This document shows positions 9,863 to 19,010 of a stretch of 64,000 bases of DNA, one piece after another; the stretch's first letter is position 1; every line of letters begins with the position of its first letter. The translations under genes were made by a program, and so were the position numbers. The stretch covers positions 1 through 64,000 of the forward strand of contig CAWHXW010000002.1 in assembly GCA_963833465.1 (NCBI GenBank), read 5' to 3'. This DNA comes from Fen-1298 sp963833465 (lineage in GTDB: Bacteria; Bacteroidota; Ignavibacteria; UBA10030). Below the pieces are notes generated by a model that worked only from the letters and a program-made list of their open reading frames with translations, did no database searches and was not told the origin of the DNA.

Positions 9863-10725
9863 TTTGTTACCACAACATTTTTAATAATTGTATTACTTGA
9901 TTCATTTAATTGATCAATCGCATGGAATTCGAATCTGTAAGTACCTGCAGAAGTCGGCAAACCGATTTTTAAACTATAAAGACTATCGCCAGCCGCATAA
10001 TCGCCGTGATCAACGAAATCTCCGTCATCATACATAAGAAATGGATTTCCACCCGCAGCTGATCCGTCAGGTTTAAAAGAGTTGAAATAAACCATGCGAA
10101 TGTCGGATTGTCCATCTGGATCTGTTGCTTCTATAACAATTTGCAAATACGTTTGATCTATACTGCTAATCGAAATAAGACTATCCATGACGAGATTTGA
10201 AAGGACGGGTGGATGATCTAAGCGAACAATTTGCAGCGGAAGTATAATAAGATTGGTATTGTAACCGGTCGTACTTTCACCCCATAGGTTTATGGAAAAA
10301 TTCCCGACCATAACTCTTTGGATTTGAAATTCAATGTACGCTGAATAAATATTATCGCTGGCTACTTCATCCGGAGGCACTCCATCGTCATGTAATGTAC
10401 CTGCTGTCAAAGGAGACGAAAAATTAATATTTGTTACAGAATATTGAATGCTTGATATTTCTTTTCCGCTGTAAGAAGAATCGATCCTAACTTTTGCGAT
10501 TCCTTTGATTGTGAGTGTATCACCGGGATTTCGCACAGTCTGACCTGCCATGATCATCGTGTCAGTATTGACGACAAACAGAGAAAAACTTGCGTTCTTT
10601 ATTGATGGCGCACTTCCAACAGAATCGACAACAGTATTATAATTCTTCTCGCACCCGGAAAGACAGAGAATGAAAATAGCAATTGCTGATAAGAAGAAAT
10701 TATTCTTAAGAATGGACAGATGCAC
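9859..10725 (-). CDS. Lipoprotein with Ig-like domains, function unknown
   Basis: A 288-residue protein with a lipoprotein signal ending LCLSGC, so Cys25 should be lipidated. Two similar modules follow. Each contains an acidic turn of the form DDG...D...AGDxxYS (LHDDGVPPDEVASDNIYSA and MYDDGDFVDHGDYAAGDSLYS) that resembles calcium-binding loops of bacterial Ig-like domains. No enzyme motif is visible. The start is GTG at 10725, since no in-frame ATG lies upstream of the signal peptide. It is the first gene of the block with the T9SS-sorted propeller and the two PorV-like barrels, so a role in surface anchoring of that complex is plausible but unproven. Confidence 0.7.
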   Translation of the reverse strand: MHLSILKNNFFLSAIAIFILCLSGCEKNYNTVVDSVGSAPSIKNASFSLFVVNTDTMIMAGQTVRNPGDTLTIKGIAKVRIDSSYSGKEISSIQYSVTNINFSSPLTAGTLHDDGVPPDEVASDNIYSAYIEFQIQRVMVGNFSINLWGESTTGYNTNLIILPLQIVRLDHPPVLSNLVMDSLISISSIDQTYLQIVIEATDPDGQSDIRMVYFNSFKPDGSAAGGNPFLMYDDGDFVDHGDYAAGDSLYSLKIGLPTSAGTYRFEFHAIDQLNESSNTIIKNVVVTN

Positions 10726-10969
10726 TGATTGCTTTCGTACTATTTTTTGTTTGTGATTAAAAATATTAGCAATCTTCTATCTGTTATCCTTTATTAATGG
10801 GGTTACCTAATGCAAATAAGTTATGAAAGAATTATGAAAAACTCAATAACATTTAAGAGTAATGAGGACTTGCATCAATTTATAATCTAATACTACAATT
10901 AGTCGCCGCTTTTGGGGGATTTAATAATTCATCAGCGTGCAAGAAAGTATTATTTAATTCAAACATCTA

Positions 10970-12031
10970 TCAGCCGATTGTAAATGGATTTAGTGAAAAC
11001 GAAAGAAAAAAAATAACTATACAAAACCATCCGATTGCCATTCGCCTGCCATCTAAAGGTGTTTCATCGGCAACGGGCGGATGAAATAATTTCACAACAT
11101 AAAGAGCTATCATCGCCCATAAAAACCATGCAGACCAGCTATATTGAGCGAAAGGAATAATTTGCCCCACATCATGCTTATAAACAAATTCTAATAATGT
11201 TCTTAGGAGTGCATCAGAAATGGAGGGTGCACTTAGAGCGAGAAGAGCGTAGAAAGATGTTTGTGCGATTCGCCGGTGATGTTTGCCAAACATAGAATAA
11301 ATTAAATGACCGCCGTCAAATTGCCCCATTGGAATTAAATTAAGTGCCGTAACAAATAAACCAAACCAGCCGGCGCACAGAAATGGATAATGATAAATCT
11401 CGCTTAATGGCGGAACAAATTGCGATGCAGGATGAGTCAATAAGTTCTGTAATCCTGAAAAAAGAAGTGTCTTGCCGAAAGCGAGCTGCACACCTTGTGC
11501 GGATGCGGCTGAATTCAGAGAAAAATTATAGTCAGGATGGATGGAAAGTATAAAATCTTTAGATGGAAGATGAAGAAATCCATAAATCAAAATAGAAAGA
11601 GAGGCAATAAATCCTGCAATTGGCCCTGCAACACCGATATCAAACATAGATTTTTTTGACGGGACAATTGATTTTGTACGAATGACTGCGCCAAAAGTGC
11701 CAAAATTTAAAAAAAGCTGTAGAAGAATTGGAATTGGGGGGAATGGAAGAAAGTAGGGCAATGTTGCATCCACATGATGATAGCGCGATGCAAAATAATG
11801 TCCAAATTCATGACACGCAAGAATGAACAGGATAGATGCAGAATAAGGAATACCAATATAAAAATTACTAAGCTCGAATGGATCCTTGTTTTGCCATAAA
11901 ACCCCTGCAATAGTAGTCGTAAAAAATGTCAGCAAAAAGAGACCCAAGTGCAATGATCGGCGGAATATTGAATCTAAATTCCAGTTTCCTGCCTTGAAAT
12001 TATTAGTTGATGAATTTTGATTGAATCCCAT
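10970..12031 (-). CDS. Site-2 protease family membrane metallopeptidase (M50)
   Basis: This 353-residue integral membrane protein has the zinc motif HEFGHYFASRY (HExxH) near residue 75. Its third ligand motif NLIPMGQFDGGHL lies near residue 235, both inside membrane helices as in S2P/RseP proteases. The sequence LPYFLPFPPIP after HExxH is typical of the plant EGY1-like/Bacteroidetes subgroup, and no PDZ domain is present. S2P enzymes cleave membrane-embedded regulators. The substrate is unknown, and no anti-sigma factor gene is adjacent. The gene is 54 bases downstream of the PHP-domain gene. Confidence 0.85.
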   Translation of the reverse strand: MGFNQNSSTNNFKAGNWNLDSIFRRSLHLGLFLLTFFTTTIAGVLWQNKDPFELSNFYIGIPYSASILFILACHEFGHYFASRYHHVDATLPYFLPFPPIPILLQLFLNFGTFGAVIRTKSIVPSKKSMFDIGVAGPIAGFIASLSILIYGFLHLPSKDFILSIHPDYNFSLNSAASAQGVQLAFGKTLLFSGLQNLLTHPASQFVPPLSEIYHYPFLCAGWFGLFVTALNLIPMGQFDGGHLIYSMFGKHHRRIAQTSFYALLALSAPSISDALLRTLLEFVYKHDVGQIIPFAQYSWSAWFLWAMIALYVVKLFHPPVADETPLDGRRMAIGWFCIVIFFLSFSLNPFTIG

Positions 12032-12085
12032 TTTTTTTGCCGCCTAATTTTTAATGCAAATAATTCTTTCGATTTATCATACAAA

Positions 12086-13723
12086 TCAATTTTTTGTGAA
12101 CCATATTGGATTTGTTATACAAAAATGCGAGTGATTGTCGCTTGAATCCAAAGATGAAGTCCATACTTCTGCACGAATGTAGCATTCGCGCTCGATTTTA
12201 AGTGATAGATTTCTAACTACTTCATAACTTTTAAAATGTTTTTCTGAAACCAATTCAATTTCTTTTAAACCAATGTAACCCATGAAAATTTTAAATGAAT
12301 TGATTGAACCATATTCAGTTGAAGAATGAATCTCAAGTAAAATATTTTGATTCGTTCCGGCGTAACTTCCTCCAATCGAAGAAATTTCTTGAGTTGAAGA
12401 AATCACATGCAAATTGATAACAGGCCCATCCGTAAGAATTGACATTCCGGAACGCATCGCATTTAAAATATTGTCTTCAGACAGAGAATCAACGTATACA
12501 CCGGTTCTCATTTTACCGAATATTTGATGTTCCATTTCACGGATTTTCAAAAATGGAATACCAATTTGTCTGAACCGATTGAAGTTGCCATGTGCGTCAT
12601 TTCCTGCTAAAGCGAAAATCCGTTTACCTTGTAAAAGCGCATTAATCCATTGCCGATATCCCTTTTTATATCCATGTGTTAACTGTCCGTTCGCAAATTG
12701 AATTCCAGACAATTTGGGATTAACAATTTCCGGAAAATGCCATTTGCCTCGATGCAATAATAGCCGTTGGAGGAATGAAACTGATTCGCAAGGATGAGCG
12801 GCAAAAGCAAGAGTCGATAATTTTTTCTTGTTTAATATTTCATCGATAGTATGTTCACTTTTTGTTTTGAGCCATTGCTCAGCTCCATCTCCTTTGCCGG
12901 CAAAAAATTCTCTATTACCCAACAGAAGAAGATGTACATTCTGATTGAAAAAATTTCGACAGGTTACTTCTTCACCTCTTATAATTGGGAAGTGTGGATA
13001 TGCCGAGTTCAAATCATCAATTTCTTGCTGTAATTGATGCCACTTTATACATTCGGGGTCGTTAATTAAATAATTATCCACATCATCATCTAAATCGTAA
13101 GAATGATCGGTGACGCAAAAGAAGGATAGTCCAAATGACCGGCATAATTTGACTGAAGCTTCTATTGGAGAACCAAATTCTACCTGATCATTTGTGTAAT
13201 TAGAGTGTGAATGGCACTCCCCAAAATACAAATGTTCAAATTTTGGAAGTTGAGTTGATGAAATGTATACTTTCAATGGACGATGTGAAGAGGTTTTGTA
13301 GTTGTCATTATGATAGAATATTTTTTGATTATTATGGTTAAGTTCAAATATGACATCACATTCGATATTTCCAGATATATTTTTTATAGGCACTTCGAAG
13401 ACACGCCACCATAACTTTTGATTTATTTCAATCTGTAAATCCAGAAGTTTCTTTTCAAAAATCTTCGATCCATTTATTTTAATTGCAAGAGTAATTCTTT
13501 CCAACTTGACGGGGAAGAGGTCAGCATCTTTAACGAGAATTAGAATTGGAAGGAATGAATTTGGTTCGAGACGGTGAGGAGCATCGGCAATTATTTCAGG
13601 CTCATGCTTACGCAAAAAACTAAAAAAATATCGAAAGCGGTAATGCGTTTCAGCGTAAAGAAAAATCGGTGATAATAGCCAGATAAAGGATTGAAGATTT
13701 ATCAAAACTCGCGCCCTTTCCAT
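12086..13723 (-). CDS. PHP-domain protein (CehA/McbA-type metal hydrolase)
   Basis: The 545-residue chain has an N-terminal hydrophobic stretch and a beta-rich region to about residue 180. A PHP-type metal site follows: FGECHSHSNYTNDQVEFGSPIEA, CVTDHSYDLDDD, IIRGEEVT, FAAHPCES and LAGNDAHGNFN. This His/Asp pattern is that of PHP phosphoesterases of the CehA/McbA type, which hydrolyse phosphate or carbamate esters. Its ATG overlaps the end of the corrected GT2 gene by 22 bases and it sits in the polysaccharide cassette, suggesting a substrate from glycan or lipid metabolism (inference). No classical signal peptide cleavage site is clear. Confidence 0.7.
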   Translation of the reverse strand: MERARVLINLQSFIWLLSPIFLYAETHYRFRYFFSFLRKHEPEIIADAPHRLEPNSFLPILILVKDADLFPVKLERITLAIKINGSKIFEKKLLDLQIEINQKLWWRVFEVPIKNISGNIECDVIFELNHNNQKIFYHNDNYKTSSHRPLKVYISSTQLPKFEHLYFGECHSHSNYTNDQVEFGSPIEASVKLCRSFGLSFFCVTDHSYDLDDDVDNYLINDPECIKWHQLQQEIDDLNSAYPHFPIIRGEEVTCRNFFNQNVHLLLLGNREFFAGKGDGAEQWLKTKSEHTIDEILNKKKLSTLAFAAHPCESVSFLQRLLLHRGKWHFPEIVNPKLSGIQFANGQLTHGYKKGYRQWINALLQGKRIFALAGNDAHGNFNRFRQIGIPFLKIREMEHQIFGKMRTGVYVDSLSEDNILNAMRSGMSILTDGPVINLHVISSTQEISSIGGSYAGTNQNILLEIHSSTEYGSINSFKIFMGYIGLKEIELVSEKHFKSYEVVRNLSLKIERECYIRAEVWTSSLDSSDNHSHFCITNPIWFTKN

Positions 13724-14797
13724 TTTACTTTTCCTCCAAAGAATACTAAAAAGGGAAGAAGCAAAACGTAGACTATAAAGTAAATTTCAAACCAAAAGAA
13801 CCAGCGCAAGTCATCTTTTCGGTCAAGTCTATTAAGAATTTGAAATAAAAACACATAATCAGCGGTAAATTTGAATATTAAAGATATTGAGGCTTGCATT
13901 ATGCCTCCCCAAAACAACATAACAAACGGAGAAAGATGCATCAAAAACCCGATGACCATAATTGCAAAACCGGCAGGCTTCATATCAAGTCCACCTTTAC
14001 CCCACCTGTGTTTTTGACGAACAAGCGATTTAAAATCAGGGACAGGGTTTGCTTTCGACGAGATGTTTTGAATCTATGGGATATATATATTTCCATCTAT
14101 TAGAACCTACAATTGCCTGAACTACTGTGTAATCTTCTGTTACACTAAATTTTAATTTTCTGTACCCGCCAACTTCATTGTAAGCTGATTTTCTAAATGA
14201 AAGATTGTTTCCAATACTACCAAGCGGATTGCCTAAACCAGCTGTTGCAGCAGCCATACCGAGAATGAATGTCCAATCTAACGATTGCATTCCTTCAAAT
14301 GGTTTTGCCGCTTTTTGCAGTGTAAAACCTCCAATTAATCCAACTTCCGAACTGAATCTGTTTGCAGTTTGTTCCACCCAAGTTCTTGGGACAGTGCAAT
14401 CTGCATCAGTGATAAGAATTATTTCTCCGGCTGCGTTTTCAATACCTTGCGCTAAAGCATTTGCCTTTCCACGAATAATTTTATCATCTTTAACCTGAAT
14501 CAATTTGATATTCGGATATCGTCTAACAAAATCATTGCATATTCTTTCAGTACCATCAGTTGACCCATCATTAATAATAATGATTTCATATAATGAAATC
14601 GGATAAGTTTGATTTACTGCCGACTCAAGGCAATCATGAATATTAGCTTCTTCATTCCGTGCAGCAATAATAATTGATACCGAGAGATTAGTTGAAGATT
14701 GCAATAAGTCGCGATTACGTTTTAAACCGATTAAAAATATCCCTGCCTGACAAATATAAAGGATTGTGACAATTAAAAGGACAGTTTGAAAAGTCAT
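13702..14797 (-). CDS. Glycosyltransferase family 2, membrane-anchored (one frameshift)
   Basis: An N-terminal helix precedes SVSIIIAARNEEANI, IIINDGSTDGT and LITDADC (DxD), the GT2 donor site. The first frame stops at 14036 directly after HLVESKPCP. In the neighbouring frame the chain goes on with DFKSLVRQKHRWGKGGL, which supplies the missing QxxRW acceptor motif, then two to three membrane helices ending at 13702. Removing one base around 14039-14047 joins both parts into a 364-residue enzyme, the usual length. The region 13702-13983 is therefore its C-terminus, not a separate 93-residue gene. It follows the deacetylase gene by two bases. Confidence 0.85.
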
Positions 14798-14799
14798 GA

Positions 14800-15414
14800 T
14801 TATAGAGTTTTAAAAATGAATTTTTTCTTAAGTAATATATCTATAATAACCGGAAGATAAGTTGTTGTTTTTTCCGAGGTTAGATCGTTGTCGTGAAAAA
14901 GCAAGATGGATCCGCTCGATGTATTCGGTATTACACGACGTGAAATACCGCTGACAGAATTTAATTTATAGTCTTTGCTGTCAACATCCCAAAGGACAGA
15001 AGTAAGTCCAAATTCACGGAGTATTTTTAAAATAGTCCGGTTGAAATAACCGTACGGCGGTCGAAAATATTTAGAATGAGTACCAATAATTTTCTCAATT
15101 GTATCTTTTGTACGTAAAATTTCACCTTGTATAAATGTTTTATTTTTGAAAAACAAGTTTGAATGCGTGTAAGAATGATTCCCGATCTGATGCCCTTCGG
15201 CATGAATCTGGCGAACCAAATCAGGAAATTTTTGCACATTTTGTCCAAGAACAAAAAAAGTCGCTTTGATATTTTGTTTCTTTAATTCTTGAAGAATAAT
15301 TGGAGTTGCAATAGGATGCGGCCCATCATCAAAAGTTAGATGTAGGCTATCATCTTCTGTATTGAAAATAATAGATGGAAATAATTTCTTCAAAATTTGA
15401 ATATCCAATCTCAT
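14800..15414 (-). CDS. Polysaccharide deacetylase (NodB homology, CE4)
   Basis: A 204-residue enzyme starting at ATG 15414, whose ATGA overlaps the stop of the upstream GT2. A longer start at 15438 is less likely. CE4 motifs appear in order: LTFDDGPHP (catalytic base and metal Asp), HQIGNHSYTHSNLF (metal His residues, H-x3-H), RPPYGYFN, SVLWDVDSKDY and GSILLFHDN. Such enzymes remove acetyl groups from N-acetylhexosamine polymers or lipid-linked sugars. No signal peptide is seen, so it may act on a lipid-linked precursor on the cytoplasmic side made by the neighbouring GT2 enzymes, which is inference. Confidence 0.85.
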   Translation of the reverse strand: MRLDIQILKKLFPSIIFNTEDDSLHLTFDDGPHPIATPIILQELKKQNIKATFFVLGQNVQKFPDLVRQIHAEGHQIGNHSYTHSNLFFKNKTFIQGEILRTKDTIEKIIGTHSKYFRPPYGYFNRTILKILREFGLTSVLWDVDSKDYKLNSVSGISRRVIPNTSSGSILLFHDNDLTSEKTTTYLPVIIDILLKKKFIFKTL

Positions 15415-16541
15415 CTTTGAATTATCCGTCCTTTCCATTTGATTGAATTTATTTGTCCAATCGCAGCTGCAATCACAATATACGGAACGTGTAAAAGCTC
15501 TGCAATTAGAAAATAGAAAAATGGAATGCGCTGTTTAAAAATTCGCGAGCTTGAACGAAGGGCAAGATAATCGACAAATGTTTTGGCAATAAACGCGAAA
15601 ATAACCGGCATTAAAAACATGGATTCAATCGGAATTAAAAGTGCTTCCAAGGCAAGAATTAGGAAAAATAAATATAATGTCACAAGTGTAATTAATATTG
15701 ATTTATCTTCATAATGTCCGCGTTTATTTGCCCATCGAATGCGCTGACGAAGAAATGAGAGCACTGTATTTGATGATTGCGTAATAACAACAGCATCTGA
15801 TTCAGAAGCAAATACGATTTTTCCAATTTTTCTTTGAACCATTCTATTCATAAGCAATTCATCATCGTTGGAATTTACTGTATCACCAAAACCTCCGGCA
15901 GATATAAATGCATTTTTTCGATAGGCAAGATTCGCTCCATTGCAAATTATCGGTCTTCGTGATCCTATTAATCCTGCAGCCGCCGAGATAAGTCCTAGGA
16001 ATTCAAGCTGCTCTATTTTAGAAATAAAATATTGAGTAGTTTGTTCCGCTACAGGTCCGGCTACAAATACAACATTATCCTCAAAATGATTGACCATAAT
16101 TTCAATCCATCTCGGCGGCACGATACAATCTGCATCTGTAGTGAGAATAATTTCACCTGCTCCTCGATCAATACCTTGGGCAATTGCAAAAGGTTTACGG
16201 CTGATTATTCGTTCTGTTCCTGCAGGCAGAGAAAGAAGATGAACATTTGTGTGCTGCGCAGAAAAAGCCTGCACGATTGAAGATGTATTATCTGTAGAAC
16301 CATCGTCAACAATTATTATTTCATATTTATTGGAAGGATACGTTTGATTAACGAGTGAATGGAGACATCGGAGAATAGATTTATCTTCATTTCGTGCTGC
16401 GATAATAACAGTAACAGTCGGCTGAAGGCTTTTCAAAGAAACCGGCTCAAGCGAAAGCAGACCATTACGAATACGCACAATGAAATAAACATAGTAGATT
16501 GTAAAAACCGCTAGCAGTCCTGTCGCAATAATTTCAATCAT
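15411..16541 (-). CDS. Glycosyltransferase family 2, membrane-anchored
   Basis: 376 residues: one N-terminal helix, then TVTVIIAARNEDKSI, IIIVDDGSTDNT, LTTDADC (DxD) and a QRIRWANKRG motif near residue 265 (QxxRW), followed by three membrane helices. This is the architecture of processive or lipid-sugar GT2 enzymes. It is closely similar in layout to the two other GT2 genes of the cassette, suggesting paralogues. It lies 18 bases downstream of the UPF0104 gene and overlaps the deacetylase gene by four bases. Confidence 0.85.
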   Translation of the reverse strand: MIEIIATGLLAVFTIYYVYFIVRIRNGLLSLEPVSLKSLQPTVTVIIAARNEDKSILRCLHSLVNQTYPSNKYEIIIVDDGSTDNTSSIVQAFSAQHTNVHLLSLPAGTERIISRKPFAIAQGIDRGAGEIILTTDADCIVPPRWIEIMVNHFEDNVVFVAGPVAEQTTQYFISKIEQLEFLGLISAAAGLIGSRRPIICNGANLAYRKNAFISAGGFGDTVNSNDDELLMNRMVQRKIGKIVFASESDAVVITQSSNTVLSFLRQRIRWANKRGHYEDKSILITLVTLYLFFLILALEALLIPIESMFLMPVIFAFIAKTFVDYLALRSSSRIFKQRIPFFYFLIAELLHVPYIVIAAAIGQINSIKWKGRIIQR

Positions 16542-16559
16542 TGGTTTGTTATTTTAATA

Positions 16560-17546
16560 TTATTTCCAGAATCGGATAAATTTAAAAGTGGAAAGCTGCT
16601 GGTGCCTTATGAAATATGTTCCTATCAAACTGGGAATAAATATATTGATTAAAAAAAGTAACAACGATGCATTCAGAGCGGCGGCTTGCGAAATACCATA
16701 AGCGGCAAAGAAATAAATTGAACCTGCTTCACGAATTCCTAGATCGCCAATCGAAATCGGAAGCAGTGATTTCACAAACATCATCGCGCTCGTCCCTATA
16801 AAAGCATGTGCAAAACTGATTTTTGAAAATCCGGTAATTAGAAAAAACATTTGTAAAATTAGCACAATGTGAAAAACACTTGTACAAATTATAGTATATG
16901 CCAATTGTCGTGGATTGAGAAGACTAAATCCGTCAAGGACTTTTGTCAGCCAATATTTCTTAAAAAATGAAGTGTTAAGATAATGCCCAAGTGAAACAAT
17001 AATTTTCAATCTCACAATAAAAAATCCCGAAAGGAAAAGGATTACGATCGCTGCTATTGAAATAACTAATAAATTATTGAATGCTAAACACGTTAGACTT
17101 ACAGCACCGGCGCAGCACGTAACAATAAATATTTGTGCTTTATCTAAAAGTGCAAGTCCGACCAGATGAGATCGTTTTGCATCTGTAATGTGCAGTACAC
17201 GACCTGCGAACTCGCCAATTTCGCCGGGTGTAAATGAACCGAGAGAAATTCCAAGCATAACAGAACCAAATGCTTCTGTAAAAGTGGGATTTGCTTTGAC
17301 TGAATGAAGCATGGTTTGCCATTTAAAAGTGCGTATCCCTATATTGACAAATAAAAGCATAGCTGCAATAATAATAAAGCGGCTGTCGGCTGATTTATAA
17401 GCAATAATTACATTCTGCCATTGCACCAAGGAAATAACAAAGTAAAGAACTAATGAGCTCACAATAACGCGAAATGCGATAGAAATTACTTTTTTCCAGA
17501 TATTTTCAGTTTCGCCTGAGTCCGATTTATTTAATTTTGCTTCCAT
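16560..17546 (-). CDS. UPF0104 / lysylphosphatidylglycerol-synthase-type membrane protein
   Basis: The 328-residue protein has about eight hydrophobic helices and no soluble domain. The segments RTFKWQTML, SLGSFTPGEIGEFAGRV and FVKSLLPISIGDLGIREAGSIYFF match the LPG_synthase_TM/UPF0104 family (PF03706), where GExxGR- and PxxxGxxGxRE-like motifs are conserved. These proteins occur with glycosyltransferases and are proposed lipid flippases or lipid-modifying units. The catalytic MprF domain is absent, so lysyl transfer is not expected. It overlaps the upstream GT2 gene by 16 bases, indicating co-translation. Confidence 0.8.
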   Translation of the reverse strand: MEAKLNKSDSGETENIWKKVISIAFRVIVSSLVLYFVISLVQWQNVIIAYKSADSRFIIIAAMLLFVNIGIRTFKWQTMLHSVKANPTFTEAFGSVMLGISLGSFTPGEIGEFAGRVLHITDAKRSHLVGLALLDKAQIFIVTCCAGAVSLTCLAFNNLLVISIAAIVILFLSGFFIVRLKIIVSLGHYLNTSFFKKYWLTKVLDGFSLLNPRQLAYTIICTSVFHIVLILQMFFLITGFSKISFAHAFIGTSAMMFVKSLLPISIGDLGIREAGSIYFFAAYGISQAAALNASLLLFLINIFIPSLIGTYFIRHQQLSTFKFIRFWK

Positions 17547-18718
17547 GCGAACTTTCTAAAAAAGCCAAGCGGACCTATAAGGGAGTTGTAAAGTATGTAA
17601 ATTATTTCCATAAGAATAAATGAACGGCGAAAATTAGCTGCTTCAAATATTCGGTAAGAATATTTGAACAAAATTATATCGCCGAATAACTTTGAACAAA
17701 ATACTATAAGCATCACGGGCAGAGTTAAAACATTAATCAGAAATAAAAAAGGAGAGATTATCAATAATAAATTTGATGAATGATAAAAGAAAAAAAAGAG
17801 CATCATAGGCAGTGTGAAAAACTTAGCTGCAGAAAAATGCCGTTTACGCTGCTCTACAAACGACCAGATGGTCGCAGGAATAAGAGTTGGAACAAAACTT
17901 TCCGGTGTTTTTACATAATTGATCTTCCATGCTGTTTGTCTGCGTACAAGCTGTAAAAACAAATCATCATCGCCGCTGATAGACATTTTAATTTTCTCGA
18001 ATCCATTCACTTCATCATACACTTTTCTTCTGTAAGCAAGATTTCTTCCAGTGCATAGCCAGCCGGTGTGACAGCCGATTGAACCTGCCGCCCAAATTGC
18101 AGCACGAAATTCTTCATAAACAATAAATTTGAAAAATAACTTTTTGAAGAATCCATCTATTGAAGTTTGGTCATTTGAAATTAAATAAGGCGAATATCCT
18201 GCTACAAGCCCAACGTTTGGTTTAAAGGATTTCACTAATTCTTCAATCCAATTTAAAGTGGGAAAGCAATCTGCGTCGGTAAAGCATAAAATTTCGCCTT
18301 TGCTTAGTTCTATTGCAGCTCTGAGAGCATTTTTTTTTGCAGGCATATCGTCTCTAAGATTTGTGATGTCGATACGCTTAATTTTAGAATATTTTTTTTG
18401 GAAGTCAGCAACAAGATTTGCTGTTTCATCTGTAGAACGATCATTTACAATAATAATTTCGTAATACGAGTAAGTCTGCTGCGATAAGCATTGAAGGAGC
18501 CGGCAAATATTCTTTTCTTCGTTGCGTGCAGCTACGATTACAGATACAAAAGGATGATTATTGCTTGTAGAATAATCCAACCTTTTTAAACCTGTTATCA
18601 AACCGAAATGAACGAGTAAATAGAAAACTGCCGCTGATAAAATAAGAAAGCCGGCAATTATTGAAATCTCCATAGCGTTACTATTATCGGAAATAATGGG
18701 TTCTGATGCAACGTCCAA
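17531..18718 (-). CDS. Glycosyltransferase family 2, membrane-anchored (first gene of cassette)
   Basis: 395 residues from ATG 18718. A second ATG at 18673 (MEISIIAGF) lies just before the N-terminal helix and may be the true start. Motifs are FVSVIVAARNEEKNI, IIIVNDRSTDET, CFTDADC (DxD) and VEQRKRHFSA near residue 285, a weak QxxRW where W is replaced by H. C-terminal membrane helices follow. The replacement of Trp in QxxRW distinguishes it from its two paralogues and may change acceptor use. Nothing is encoded upstream on this strand until the divergent M16 gene, so the cassette promoter should lie in 18719-19010. Confidence 0.8.
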   Translation of the reverse strand: MDVASEPIISDNSNAMEISIIAGFLILSAAVFYLLVHFGLITGLKRLDYSTSNNHPFVSVIVAARNEEKNICRLLQCLSQQTYSYYEIIIVNDRSTDETANLVADFQKKYSKIKRIDITNLRDDMPAKKNALRAAIELSKGEILCFTDADCFPTLNWIEELVKSFKPNVGLVAGYSPYLISNDQTSIDGFFKKLFFKFIVYEEFRAAIWAAGSIGCHTGWLCTGRNLAYRRKVYDEVNGFEKIKMSISGDDDLFLQLVRRQTAWKINYVKTPESFVPTLIPATIWSFVEQRKRHFSAAKFFTLPMMLFFFFYHSSNLLLIISPFLFLINVLTLPVMLIVFCSKLFGDIILFKYSYRIFEAANFRRSFILMEIIYILYNSLIGPLGFFRKFAWKQN

Positions 18719-18927
18719 AACATATCTTTAAACTGTAATGAATTACACTTGTCTTAGAATATCGGGCATCATAAATTATAAAAATCTCGAAATGGAAAAA
18801 AATGTTGCCTTGATAAAAATAATATTGTTCCTTTTTTGCGGCATTCATATTATAGAAAAAATATAATTGATGTAAAATCAATAATTAAAAAATTAAAATT
18901 TGCATTTCGAGTCATTTTTTATGTTTC

Positions 18928-18956
18928 TTGACTCTCCGTCAAAAATGCAATATCTT
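18928..18956 (+). promoter_or_regulatory. Candidate sigma70-like promoter for the M16 peptidase gene
   Basis: TTGACT (18928-18933), a 17-base spacer and TATCTT (18951-18956) lie 55 bases before the GTG start. The 292-base divergent intergenic region between the GT2 cassette and this gene holds no convincing gene. The match is by eye only and no start site is known. Confidence 0.5.
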
Positions 18957-19010
18957 CATCATAGATATTATTTTTTATGAAATTCTACATTCGTTATTCG
19001 TCGGAGTTTT

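Noticed and set aside
18684..18881. Small minus-strand frame upstream of the first cassette GT2
   Set aside because: Composition is AT-driven, no motif is seen and it overlaps the GT2 start. It lies in what must be a promoter region.
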